From positions 1-34,095 of the forward strand of contig CAZTZY010000021.1 in the NCBI GenBank assembly GCA_964617765.1: a DNA stretch of 34,095 nucleotides. The letters run 5' to 3'. The position numbers and the translations under genes are program-made. Shown one piece after another: positions 1-7,583 of this stretch. Below the pieces are notes generated by a model that was not told where the DNA came from, ran no database searches, and saw only the letters and a list, made by a program, of their open reading frames with translations. Position 1 is the first letter of the stretch, and every line of letters starts with the position of its first letter. This DNA comes from CAZTZY01 sp964617765. Lineage in GTDB: Bacteria; Pseudomonadota; Gammaproteobacteria; Pseudomonadales; DT-91.

Positions 1-393
1 ATTATTTTTGCCAATCGCCGCGACCAAACCCTGCGTTTATTTAATCGTCTGGAAAAAGCCGGTATAAAAGTGGGTATCCTTTCGGGCGAAATTGCCCAGG
101 GCAAGCGTACCAAAACCCTGGAAGATTTTAAAAATGGAAAAATCAAAACCCTGATTGCCACCGATGTGGTAGGGCGTGGTATTCATATAGATGGCATTAC
201 TCATGTGATTAATTTTAATTTGCCGCAAGAGCCAGAGAATTATGTGCATCGTATTGGCAGAACCGGACGTGCAGGAGCTTCAGGTACGGCGATTAGTTTG
301 ATTGGTGAAGAAGATGCGTATGAAGTTCCAGCATTGGAGAAGTTGTTAGGCCGCAAGATGACGATGGAATTGCCGCCGGCGAATTTGTTGTAG
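1..393 (+). CDS. rhlB: ATP-dependent RNA helicase RhlB-type, C-terminal part (5' truncated)
   Basis: The reading frame is open from base 1 to the TAG at 391-393, giving the last 130 residues of a DEAD-box RNA helicase. It contains the second RecA-like domain with the conserved helicase signatures: LSGEIAQGKR, then LIATDVVGRGIHI (motif V region), then YVHRIGRTGRAG (motif VI, arginine fingers). The C-terminal stretch with ALEKLLGRK and PPANLL resembles RhlB of Pseudomonas relatives, the helicase partner of the RNA degradosome that unwinds structured mRNA for decay. RhlB rather than RhlE or SrmB is judged from remembered similarity of the C-terminal tail, so the family is secure and the exact paralogue less so. 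The N-terminal domain with the Walker A and DEAD boxes lies outside the window. A strong terminator follows at 484-507. Confidence 0.85.
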   Translation: MIFANRRDQTLRLFNRLEKAGIKVGILSGEIAQGKRTKTLEDFKNGKIKTLIATDVVGRGIHIDGITHVINFNLPQEPENYVHRIGRTGRAGASGTAISLIGEEDAYEVPALEKLLGRKMTMELPPANLL

Positions 394-483
394 GTTACGA
401 TGGATGTAGGGGCCATGCATGAATCGCCTTTTAAAATCCACTTGTTGAATCGCTTTTACGGATTTGGCATCAGGAAAAAGAAA

Positions 484-507
484 GCCCGGATTATCCGGGT
501 TTTTTTA
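484..507 (+). terminator. Rho-independent terminator after the helicase gene
   Basis: A G+C-rich stem (CCCGGAT at 485-491 pairing with ATCCGGG at 493-499, single-base loop as drawn) is followed directly by a run of eight T residues from 500. It lies about 90 bases after the helicase stop codon. Confidence 0.85.
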
Positions 508-520
508 TGCATAAATCTTT

Positions 521-607
521 TGTAGGAGCGGCTCTTAGCCGCGATGATGAACAAGATAATCCATGGTTACTGTGGAAGGGATTTCGCGGCTATGAGCCGC
601 TCCTACA
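521..607. repeat. REP-like inverted pair (BIME/REPIN-like)
   Basis: TGTAGGAGCGGCTCTTAGCC begins at 521 and its near reverse complement, GGCTATGAGCCGCTCCTACA, ends at 607. Each arm also holds its own short palindrome (GCGGCT/AGCCGC). Arms beginning GTAGGAGCGGCT are typical of REP sequences in pseudomonads and relatives, and two in inverted orientation form a REPIN-like unit. It sits between two terminators and overlaps no gene. Confidence 0.8.
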
Positions 608-670
608 GGAACTCTTGTTTTAGGGTTGTTTTCAGACTGGTTGTCACGAAAATTTATTGGAAATAAAAAA

Positions 671-695
671 AGCCCAGACTTGGCTGGGCTTTTTT
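671..695 (-). terminator. Bidirectional Rho-independent terminator after the WS/DGAT gene
   Basis: The stem AGCCCAG (671-677)/CTGGGCT (684-690) is flanked by an A-run before 671 and a T-run at 690-695, so it can terminate on both strands. It lies about 30 bases past the stop codon of the minus-strand acyltransferase gene and is its likely terminator. Confidence 0.8.
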
Positions 696-725
696 ATCGC
701 GACTAAGAGTCGCATTTGCGAGATA

Positions 726-2465
726 TTACACTTTAGCTTTGGCGCTGCTGGAACTGCTCGATTTGCGTGAAGCAATCCTGCGTTTGGGCGTGGCTTGAGC
801 TTTTTCTACTGCAATGCTTTTCTCTGCTGTTCCCACTACTTTTTCAGCCTTTTTGACCACTTCTGCAGTTTTCTTTTTCGAGGAAGAGGAAGCGGCTCTT
901 TTAACTGCAGCTTTCGGTTTTTCTGCGGCAGGAGTTGAAGCCTTTGCACTGGAGCTGGAACTGGAACTAGAGCTTGAGCGAGACACTTTTGTAACCGGTT
1001 CTTTAACCGCGTCAGATTTCTTTTCTATAGGCGCCGGCTGGTTTGCAATGGCTTTATCAACAGCGGCTTTCAGTTCGTCAAAAGAAGCATCCATACAATC
1101 ACGGTAAAAACCTGGGTCTGGCATCATTTGGCGATCGGCCATCATAGTTATGGTGACTTGTCCGCAATAGGTAAATACCAGGTGGAATATACCCACGCCT
1201 GGGGTTAACACGCCAAGGCCGTGATATTGCACCAGTTTCGCGCCAGAACAGTACAGCGGAAAATCAGGACCGGGTACGTTGGATACCACGGTATTGATTT
1301 TCATCGGCAAATGTTTGGTGAGCTGGTTATCCACATAGGTATTGATCAGGCTTTTGGTCACACGCGGTGACATGGCGCCTGCCAGTTTCAAGGCATCTTT
1401 CAGTGGCGCGTTTTCAGCAAATTCCTTGGCGTCATCAGTGCTTTTGTGAATGGCGATCAGGCGCTCTAACGGATCATCAACAGTGCTGTTCAGGCTTGTA
1501 AAAATGGAGCCCACCTGGTTGGCTTCGCCAGTATCGCCGTTGCGGGTACGCATGTTCATGGGTACTGAAGCTACCAGTGAAGTATTCGGGTGTTCGTGAT
1601 GGGCATCGAGGTATTTGCGCATAGCGCCCGATACCACAGCCAGGGCAACATCGTTAACCTTGGTGCCTGTGTTATTTTTGATGTATTTAAAATCAGCAAA
1701 AGCAAATTTGCTGGCTTCGACAACGCGATAACCACCAACGGGTTGATTGAAGCGGGTAGTAGGTGCATCGGTAGGCGGTGCTTTCATTTCACCTTTGGCC
1801 AGTTTAACGGCAGATTTGGCGATTTCCTGCGTGAGGTTGTACCCCCCTTTGGTGAGGCTCCACACATTGTCTATGTAGCTGCGGGTGCTGGTGCGTACCA
1901 GTTCATAAGGTGTCGGTTTTTGTTCGGCGGTATAAATATCTTCCGGGCCTTCATCGTCGTGCACGATAGGTGAAAGATCATGGATGGCCGCCATAAAGTT
2001 ATCAGCACCGCCACCATCAACAATGGAGTGATGGATTTTGGTGTAGATAACAAAACAGTCTTTCGGCAAACCTTCGATATTTTCGAGGCCTTCGATAACG
2101 TACGATTCCCACAGTGGGCGGGTCATATCAATTGGTCGTGAATGCAGACGCGCAATAAGGATACACAGCTGGCGCCAGTCACCCGGATAAGGCACAGCCA
2201 CATGGCGCAAGTGGAATTCCACGTCAAAATTATCGTCTACCAACCAGTAAGGGCGGGCAAAATGACCAGGCGATTGAATCAGGCGGGTTCTGAATAAAGG
2301 GATTTTTTTGATCTGACGTTCAAAGTGTTTGATAACAGATTTGAACCTGACTTTGCCGCCGGGCGCTGTGGATTGGTCATAGATACCAAAGCTGCCAATG
2401 TGCTGCGGAACATTCTTGTGTTCCATGTTGATAAATGCTGAATCGAGTATGCCAAGTTGTTTCAT
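726..2465 (-). CDS. Wax ester synthase / acyl-CoA:diacylglycerol acyltransferase (WS/DGAT) with low-complexity C-terminal tail
   Basis: This 579-residue protein belongs to the WS/DGAT family, which esterifies acyl-CoA with long-chain alcohols or diacylglycerol to make wax esters or triacylglycerol storage granules. Visible marks are the catalytic HHSIVDG motif at residues 145-151 (HHxxxDG), PLWE at 117-120, NDVALAVVSG at 271-280 and NVPGP at 396-400. The family domain ends near residue 475, about the usual total length. About 100 further residues follow, rich in Ser, Ala and Lys, including a run of ten serines at 497-506 and a run of six at 569-574. Such a tail is not part of the family fold and resembles basic, disordered tails of phasin or histone-like proteins. 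The gene is monocistronic, with a terminator at 671-695. Substrate choice cannot be read from sequence. Confidence 0.92.
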   Translation of the reverse strand: MKQLGILDSAFINMEHKNVPQHIGSFGIYDQSTAPGGKVRFKSVIKHFERQIKKIPLFRTRLIQSPGHFARPYWLVDDNFDVEFHLRHVAVPYPGDWRQLCILIARLHSRPIDMTRPLWESYVIEGLENIEGLPKDCFVIYTKIHHSIVDGGGADNFMAAIHDLSPIVHDDEGPEDIYTAEQKPTPYELVRTSTRSYIDNVWSLTKGGYNLTQEIAKSAVKLAKGEMKAPPTDAPTTRFNQPVGGYRVVEASKFAFADFKYIKNNTGTKVNDVALAVVSGAMRKYLDAHHEHPNTSLVASVPMNMRTRNGDTGEANQVGSIFTSLNSTVDDPLERLIAIHKSTDDAKEFAENAPLKDALKLAGAMSPRVTKSLINTYVDNQLTKHLPMKINTVVSNVPGPDFPLYCSGAKLVQYHGLGVLTPGVGIFHLVFTYCGQVTITMMADRQMMPDPGFYRDCMDASFDELKAAVDKAIANQPAPIEKKSDAVKEPVTKVSRSSSSSSSSSSAKASTPAAEKPKAAVKRAASSSSKKKTAEVVKKAEKVVGTAEKSIAVEKAQATPKRRIASRKSSSSSSAKAKV

Positions 2466-2541
2466 AGGATGTTCTATTCTCTGTTTTTGGGTCTGTGACT
2501 ATTAATAATAGACTGATTGTAGGTTTTGTTTAAATATATTC

Positions 2542-3330
2542 TCAAAAAAACTTCAAAGACCTTGAGCAAGCTGTTGATAAATCAACAAATCCGAAGTCAG
2601 AAAAGGTGAGGGAATCGCTCTCGGTACTTAAACCCATGATGTATAACAGCGGTAAATAATGCTCTACGGTGGGAACGGCTGTATTTGCAAAGGGCAAATG
2701 CCGGTAGTTGGCTAGTGTTGATATATCGCGCTTTTCAATGGCGGTGGCGATGTGTTGATCAAATTCCACAGCCCAATCAATGGGGTCGCCGGGTTTAGAC
2801 ATAAACCATTTGTGGATGTTGTGCACAATATTTCCGCTGCCAATAAACAACACGCCTTGCTCTCGATATTCTTGCAGTGCTTGCCCGATCCGGTAATGGT
2901 GCATTAAATCGTGGTTGCTGTTATCGAGGCTGATTTGTAACACCGGGATATTCGCTTTTGGATAAAGGTGTTTGAGGATCGACCAGGTACCATGATCGAG
3001 TCCCCAGGTGTTATCCAGTTGGGCGCGAAATCCCGATTGCTGCAATGTACCGGCAATATTCACCGCCAGTTCCGGTGCGCCAGTGCAAGGATATTGTTGC
3101 ATATATAGCTCATGCGGAAAGCCGCCAAAGTCATGAATGGTTTTGGGATTGTCGATGTGTAAAACGCGCGTGCCGGGAACATGCCAGTGGGCTGAAAATA
3201 CCACAATTGCCGTTGGTGTTGTTGTGCCCTTATGGATGTTCAGCCAATCCTGTGAAAAGGGATTATTCTCGAGTGCGTTCATCGGATTGCCATGAGCCAG
3301 GAAGAAGGCCGGCATTTTGTGCGAAATCAT
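2542..3330 (-). CDS. LigB-fold class III extradiol dioxygenase (4,5-DOPA dioxygenase / YgiD type)
   Basis: This 262-residue protein matches the DODA/YgiD branch of class III extradiol ring-cleavage dioxygenases, which open catechol-type rings using a metal held by histidines. The start region MPAFFLAHGNPMNAL is typical. Candidate metal-binding or catalytic histidines are H13 (HGNP), H48 (FSAHW), H113 (LDHGTW) and H224 (VEHYLPLL). The first ATG at 3330 is favoured because AGAG lies about seven bases upstream, whereas the in-frame Met at residue 6 has no ribosome binding site. It is divergent from the lipoprotein gene at 3444. The physiological substrate in bacteria is usually unknown. It is not of the HsaC/TesB type used for steroid ring A. 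Confidence 0.85.
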   Translation of the reverse strand: MISHKMPAFFLAHGNPMNALENNPFSQDWLNIHKGTTTPTAIVVFSAHWHVPGTRVLHIDNPKTIHDFGGFPHELYMQQYPCTGAPELAVNIAGTLQQSGFRAQLDNTWGLDHGTWSILKHLYPKANIPVLQISLDNSNHDLMHHYRIGQALQEYREQGVLFIGSGNIVHNIHKWFMSKPGDPIDWAVEFDQHIATAIEKRDISTLANYRHLPFANTAVPTVEHYLPLLYIMGLSTESDSLTFSDFGFVDLSTACSRSLKFF

Positions 3331-3443
3331 GGTTTTTCTCTGGGTTTGATAATAGATTCAGCATAACCTTAAAGTGTAAGGACGAGAATAAGGCCCGCAT
3401 TGGGTTAAGTGTTTTTATTGAGATTTTATTGGGTGGAATAACC

Positions 3444-4064
3444 ATGAAGATGAAACGTTTAATGGTGTTGGTATTCAGTGTTGTGATATCGGCATGCAGT
3501 ACCTTTCAACCGAAGCTTGATGCGAATACCACCATTTTTTATTCACCGGATTTTAAGGTGGAAGGCAGTATTGCTGTGGTTGCTGCCGATAAAAAGCTGA
3601 TGGATTCGCTGGAGTTTGCGCATTATAAAAACAAGTTTGAAACCAGGCTGAAAATAGCTGGGTATGCCATTGAGGCTGATCCGGGCAAAGCGCAATACAT
3701 TGCACTCGTCGCTTACGGGATTGATAACGGTGATACTTCGGTAATCAGTACGCCGATTTTTGGTTTTACCGGTGGTGGTTATTATGTTGATAACCAATAC
3801 ATAATGCCCTCTTACGGAGTGGTGGATGTGATGAGTCAGGCAGTGACAACATTCACCCGTGCCATCGCCATGGATATTATTCGGGCTGACAGTTTGAAAA
3901 CTCCCAAAATCATTAAGGTGTATGAAGCACGCACTAAAAGTGTGGGTGGTTGTTCGGTGATGATAGAGGTGTTTGATGAGTTGCTGGAGGCGATGTTTAA
4001 TGGTTTTCCATCGATCAATGCCACGCATCGTAAAGACAGTATTCCTGCCAATATCAATTGCTAG
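3444..4064 (+). CDS. Lipoprotein, DUF4136-like
   Basis: The 206-residue product begins with a basic N-terminus and hydrophobic segment ending in the lipobox VISAC, so Cys18 should be lipidated after signal peptidase II cleavage. The ATG at 3444 is chosen because GGGTGG lies just upstream and the signal peptide begins there. The frame is open further upstream, but that part has no signal and overlaps the divergent dioxygenase gene. The mature part has short beta-type stretches and a glycine/tyrosine-rich patch (GFTGGGYYVDNQY). The layout recalls DUF4136 envelope lipoproteins, but this is tentative. Function unknown. Confidence 0.75.
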   Translation: MKMKRLMVLVFSVVISACSTFQPKLDANTTIFYSPDFKVEGSIAVVAADKKLMDSLEFAHYKNKFETRLKIAGYAIEADPGKAQYIALVAYGIDNGDTSVISTPIFGFTGGGYYVDNQYIMPSYGVVDVMSQAVTTFTRAIAMDIIRADSLKTPKIIKVYEARTKSVGGCSVMIEVFDELLEAMFNGFPSINATHRKDSIPANINC

Positions 4065-4200
4065 AGGCAAGAAGCTATAAAAGACATGCTTTGTGTTTAT
4101 CACTTTATGGAATAAACATAGAAGTAAACAATCTTTTTTAATCATAAGCAGCCTTGGTAAGATGGCCCACTTTTTTCTGGTCAACCAATGAAGGTATGCC

Positions 4201-5028
4201 GTGGATTTCTCAAGTTTATATGCTGTTTTTGATCGTTTGGTTCTCGATTTTTCTTATGTTTACGTGATTGCCGGTCTGGCAGTGGGTTTCATTGTAGGTA
4301 TGACAGGGGTCGGCGGCGGCAGTTTAATGACGCCAATCCTGTTGCATTTCGGCATTTCGCCCACCACTGCTGTAGGTACTGATTTATTGTATGCCGCCAT
4401 TACCAAGGCTAACGGTGTGTTTGTGCACCAAAAGAAAAAAAATATTGATTGGAGAATCACCAAGCTGTTGGCGATGGGTAGTTTGCCAGCCGCGTTGGTA
4501 ACACTCTTGATTGTAAAGCAACTGCAATTCGAGACGGGTAATGTCGATGGCCTGATTACCAAGACATTGGGTATAGCGCTTTTATTAACCGCAATGGCCA
4601 TTGTTTTCAAACAGGTTTTACTGGATTGGAGCCATAGGACAGATGCAATCTTTACACGCATGTCATTACGCCAGCGTGAAGTATCCACGTTCTTTATCGG
4701 TATTTTGCTAGGTGCGATTGTTACAGTAACCTCTATCGGTGCCGGTGCCATTGGTACGATGGCCTTGTTCCTGGTTTATCCCTTGTTGCCAACATCACGA
4801 TTAGTGGGTACAGAAATCGCCCATGCAGTACCCTTGACGCTGATTGCCGGTTTAGGTCATGCCGGCTTGGGTAATGTGAATTGGGAGCTGCTAGCCAATT
4901 TATTGATGGGATCATTGCCGGGCATTTGGATTGGCAGCCATATGACCGGTGCTCTTCCAGATAAGGTTTTGCGTCCGGCACTGGCTTGTATGCTGGTTTA
5001 TGCAGGTTTCAATTTGTTAATGAAATAA
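4201..5028 (+). CDS. TauE/SafE-family membrane permease
   Basis: This 275-residue integral membrane protein has the TauE/SafE family signature: the N-terminal GMTGVGGGSLMTP motif (from residue 33) and its internal echo SIGAGAIGTMALFLVYPLLP in the second half, as expected for a two-repeat transporter fold. Relatives export or import sulfite, sulfonates or related organic anions, and the substrate here is not determinable. The start is GTG at 4201, supported by AAGG at 4191-4194 at good spacing and absence of a nearby in-frame ATG. A strong terminator follows at 5054-5087. Confidence 0.88.
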   Translation: MDFSSLYAVFDRLVLDFSYVYVIAGLAVGFIVGMTGVGGGSLMTPILLHFGISPTTAVGTDLLYAAITKANGVFVHQKKKNIDWRITKLLAMGSLPAALVTLLIVKQLQFETGNVDGLITKTLGIALLLTAMAIVFKQVLLDWSHRTDAIFTRMSLRQREVSTFFIGILLGAIVTVTSIGAGAIGTMALFLVYPLLPTSRLVGTEIAHAVPLTLIAGLGHAGLGNVNWELLANLLMGSLPGIWIGSHMTGALPDKVLRPALACMLVYAGFNLLMK

Positions 5029-5053
5029 TGTAAATTTCGTCTGGAATAAACAG

Positions 5054-5087
5054 GCAGTTATCTGATGAGCGGATAACTGCTTTTTTT
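5054..5087 (+). terminator. Rho-independent terminator of the TauE/SafE gene
   Basis: A perfect nine-base stem, GCAGTTATC (5054-5062) with GATAACTGC (5072-5080), is followed by seven T residues. There is no matching A-run on the left side, so it acts mainly on the plus strand. Confidence 0.88.
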
Positions 5088-5104
5088 ATGCCTGCTGAGG
5101 GCTA

Positions 5105-5347
5105 TTAATGCCTTAAAGGAAAATTTGACCGGATATTGATGCAACCATCTTTTTGCAATATCCCTCGCATGGATTCATCACCGACCATTAGCACGGTCAG
5201 TGTATCGCGGGATTTTGATCGTCGCACAAACTCCAGATGCCAGCCATATTCTTCGGCCTGGCATAAACCCAGTTGCTGTATTTCAGACAAGTATTCATGC
5301 AGATTGTCGGGGATAGGTTTTTGGGTGCCGCGAAGTGAGTGTTTCAT
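5105..5347 (-). CDS. Small conserved hypothetical protein
   Basis: An 80-residue soluble protein preceded by a near-perfect ribosome binding site (AGGAGG four bases before the ATG), which is the main support for it being real. The centre (WHLEFVRR) and the C-terminal part (LQKDGCINIRS) recall a family of small gammaproteobacterial proteins of unknown role with a WxLxFVRRP pattern. No known domain or membrane segment is seen. It is convergent with the TauE/SafE gene. Function unknown. Confidence 0.72.
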   Translation of the reverse strand: MKHSLRGTQKPIPDNLHEYLSEIQQLGLCQAEEYGWHLEFVRRSKSRDTLTVLMVGDESMRGILQKDGCINIRSNFPLRH

Positions 5348-5602
5348 AATGCCTCCTGAATAATTCTCCTTTGTTATGTATAGCTAATATTTCTATCTGG
5401 CATAGGAATATTTATTTGTATAAAAAGCCCTGCTAGTAGCGGAATGATATTAGCGCAGGGAGCTACCTGAATCTGTGCACTAATCTGTGCATTTTTGCAA
5501 GTCACACGCCTTGCTTTGGTGCTTTCGATAAAGTTATTAAAAAACAGTAAGTTATATGAATTTTTTGAATTATTTGGGAGGTTCTTTTTGTGCGGTTTTG
5601 CG
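5348..5602. other. Gene-free spacer upstream of the ipd operon
   Basis: No convincing gene is seen between the small minus-strand gene and the ipdA promoter. The stretch is A+T rich. It holds a direct repeat AATCTGTGCA at 5470-5479 and 5482-5491 (12-base period) and a dyad GCAAG-N8-CTTGC at 5497-5514. Either could be a regulator site, but nothing in the sequence identifies the protein. Confidence 0.4.
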
Positions 5603-5640
5603 GTACTAAAATGAACTATTTTAGGGTACAATCCGCGCCC
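5603..5640 (+). promoter_or_regulatory. Probable ipd operon promoter with overlapping dyad
   Basis: TACAAT at 5627-5632 fits a sigma-70 -10 box and is followed at once by the G+C-rich discriminator CCGCGCCC. No good -35 box is seen. A dyad, CTAAAA (5606-5611) and TTTTAG (5619-5624), extended by GTAC on each outer side, covers the spacer just upstream of the -10, which is a usual place for a repressor or activator. The predicted transcript would start near 5639, about 70 bases before ipdA. Confidence 0.5.
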
Positions 5641-5710
5641 TGACTGTCGTTGTCATCGCCATTTTATGGATGATGTGCAGGCATTAAACAAAGACCCAAG
5701 AGGATTTTGC

Positions 5711-6586
5711 ATGAATAAACTAATGAACGCGGCTGCTGTAGTCAGCCAGTTGCAAGATGGCATGACCATCGGTATTGGTGGCTGGGGTCCGCGCCGCAAG
5801 CCGATGGCCTTGATCCGTGAAATTCTTCGATCCGACCTGAAGGATTTAACCATCGTTGCTTACGGTGGTGCAGATGTGGGTATGTTATGTGCTGCGGGCA
5901 AGGTTAAAAAGGTTATCTTCGCATTTGTGTCGTTAGATTTTATTCCTCTTGAGCCTTTCTTCCGTGAGGCTCGTCAAAACGGTGCTATCGAAACCATGGA
6001 AATTGATGAAGGCATGATGTTATTAGGCTTGCGTGCCGCTGGTTGGGGTATGCCGTTTATGCCTACCCAAATTGGTTTGGGTACCGATGTCATTAAAGTG
6101 AATAAAGACATTAAAGTGATTGATAGCCCGTACGATGATAAAGAGTGGGTGGCGATGCCGGCACTGAAACTAGACGTGGCGCTGGTACATGCGGATCGCG
6201 CTGATGTTCGTGGTGTATGCCAGATCAAGGGCCCGGATATGTATATGGACGAACAGATGGTTCGTGCCGCGAAAAAAGCCTTTGTGACGGTAGAAGAGAT
6301 AGTGGATACCGATTACTTCGCTCAAGGTGATGAATCTCGGTATGTATTCTGGGAGCGTTCATTGACCACAGGTGTGGTACATATTCCTGGTGGCGCACAT
6401 CCAACATCATGCACTCCACAATACGGATACGATACGGCACATACCAAAGTGTATTGTGATTCTGCCAAAGAAGGTGGTTTTGCAACGTATGCCGAGAAGT
6501 TCATTAACGGTAAAACTGAAGCTGAATATCAACTAGCGGTTGGCGGTCTGGATGCGATTAAAGCATTACCGTTACCTGTTTATTGA
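5711..6586 (+). CDS. ipdA: Steroid ring C hydrolase, alpha subunit (class I CoA-transferase fold)
   Basis: This 291-residue protein is of the CoA-transferase alpha-subunit fold and matches IpdA (Rv3551, 292 residues). With IpdB it hydrolytically opens the last steroid ring of COCHEA-CoA in cholesterol and bile-acid catabolism. Visible features are the glycine motif GIGGWG (21-26), a GGADVG turn (52-57) and the acidic stretch ETMEIDEGMM (from residue 94), where the family keeps a functionally important glutamate. The ATG at 5711 is chosen over an upstream in-frame ATG at 5666 because AGAGGA (5699-5704) precedes it at ideal distance and the length then matches the family. It is followed 21 bases later by ipdB and then by ipdC and echA20, the same pathway set as in actinobacteria. 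The step is known for the family; assignment here is by similarity and context. Confidence 0.88.
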   Translation: MNKLMNAAAVVSQLQDGMTIGIGGWGPRRKPMALIREILRSDLKDLTIVAYGGADVGMLCAAGKVKKVIFAFVSLDFIPLEPFFREARQNGAIETMEIDEGMMLLGLRAAGWGMPFMPTQIGLGTDVIKVNKDIKVIDSPYDDKEWVAMPALKLDVALVHADRADVRGVCQIKGPDMYMDEQMVRAAKKAFVTVEEIVDTDYFAQGDESRYVFWERSLTTGVVHIPGGAHPTSCTPQYGYDTAHTKVYCDSAKEGGFATYAEKFINGKTEAEYQLAVGGLDAIKALPLPVY

Positions 6587-6607
6587 TAAATTAGAGGAAT
6601 ATAAAAC

Positions 6608-7423
6608 ATGAGTACTCCAGCAAAAGATTACAGTTTGGCAGAATTAATGATTGTTGCAGGCGCTGAAGCCTATCGTAATGATGGCGAAGTGTTGGCTACC
6701 GGTATTGGTGTGTTGCCACGTTTGGCGGCAAGCCTGGCGATGAAAACCATCAACACCGATTTAATGATGACCGACTCAGAAGCTTATCTGCTTTCTGAGC
6801 CAAACCCGATTTCCGGTCGTAAATCCCATGCCGGCCAAAAATCGGAAACGTGGATGGGTTTTACCCGTATTTTTGACAACGTATGGAGCGGCAAGCGCCA
6901 TGCCATGATCGGCCCAACCCAGGTTGACCGTTTTGGCCAGGCTAATATTTCTGCTGTTGGTGGTACTTACGAAAAACCTAAAGTACAAATGTTAGGCGTG
7001 CGTGGTTTGCCAGGCAACTCCATCAGCCATGCCAATTCATTCTTTGTGCCTGCACATAACAAAAAAGTGTTTGTGGAAGGTGAGTGTGATCTGGTGAATT
7101 CTATTGGTTATAACCCTGCACGTTTGCCGAAAGGTTATAAGCTGGATGATGTGGATATCCGTATTATCCTGACCGATTTATGTGTGCTTGATTTTGGTGG
7201 GCCAAACCATCAGGTGCGTCTGGTGTCTGTGCATCCAGGCATAACTGTTGAACAAGTGGTTGAGAACACGGGTTTCCCGATTCATGTTCCGGCCAATGTG
7301 CCCACTACGGTTGCGCCGACTGAAGAACAGCTGGAAGTTTTACGCCAGCTCGATCCACAGGATTGGCGCTCGAAACAGCTTAAAGATAACCCTAAAGGCG
7401 ATCGTTCCCAGCAGGGCGCCTGA
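6608..7423 (+). CDS. ipdB: Steroid ring C hydrolase, beta subunit (class I CoA-transferase fold)
   Basis: A 271-residue beta-subunit partner of IpdA, slightly longer than the mycobacterial protein (about 250). It begins GVLPRLAASLA after a glycine turn (TGIGV, 31-35), as in CoA-transferase beta chains. Where true class I CoA-transferases carry an SENG-type motif with the catalytic glutamate, this chain reads DSEAYLLSEP (56-65). This fits the idea that the IpdAB pair is a ring-cleaving hydrolase rather than a transferase. AGAGGA at 6592-6597 precedes the ATG. The gene is 21 bases after ipdA and surely cotranscribed. The spacer after it carries copy 1 of a structured repeat. Confidence 0.87.
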   Translation: MSTPAKDYSLAELMIVAGAEAYRNDGEVLATGIGVLPRLAASLAMKTINTDLMMTDSEAYLLSEPNPISGRKSHAGQKSETWMGFTRIFDNVWSGKRHAMIGPTQVDRFGQANISAVGGTYEKPKVQMLGVRGLPGNSISHANSFFVPAHNKKVFVEGECDLVNSIGYNPARLPKGYKLDDVDIRIILTDLCVLDFGGPNHQVRLVSVHPGITVEQVVENTGFPIHVPANVPTTVAPTEEQLEVLRQLDPQDWRSKQLKDNPKGDRSQQGA

Positions 7424-7432
7424 TCGGTTTAG

Positions 7433-7508
7433 GCTGCGTTAATCGGTCAGTTCTGTTCAGTCACTTACTTTAGTAAGCTCCTTCACAGAACTGGCCTCGC
7501 GCCTTGCC
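7433..7508 (+). repeat. Nested stem-loop repeat, copy 1
   Basis: The element starts GCTGCGTT and ends CGCCTTGCC. The outer stem GGTCAGTTCTGT (7445-7456) pairs with ACAGAACTGGCC (7485-7496) with one mismatch, and the inner stem CTTACT (7464-7469) pairs with AGTAAG (7472-7477). It shares its ends and layout with copies at 11789 and 13119, while the stem sequence differs. Confidence 0.7.
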
Positions 7509-7583
7509 CAAATCAATCATTCACTCCTGCTGGATTAAGCAAATAAAGTCTACAAAGCCTGGAATAGAACAGAGAGTTATTGT

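Noticed and set aside
814..1107. Plus-strand open frame with a Leu-Glu repeat
   Set aside because: It is the antisense shadow of the serine runs in the WS/DGAT tail.
2542..3330. LigB-fold dioxygenase considered as the steroid ring A dioxygenase
   Set aside because: It is of the DODA/YgiD type, not the HsaC/TesB type, and is 2.4 kb outside the cluster behind other genes on the opposite strand.
3045..3443. Upstream in-frame extension of the lipoprotein gene
   Set aside because: It overlaps the divergent dioxygenase on the other strand, has unusual composition, and would bury the signal peptide inside the protein.
5374..5631. 85-codon minus-strand open frame upstream of ipdA
   Set aside because: No ribosome binding site, asparagine/lysine-rich composition typical of A+T-rich noncoding DNA, and it covers the probable ipdA promoter.
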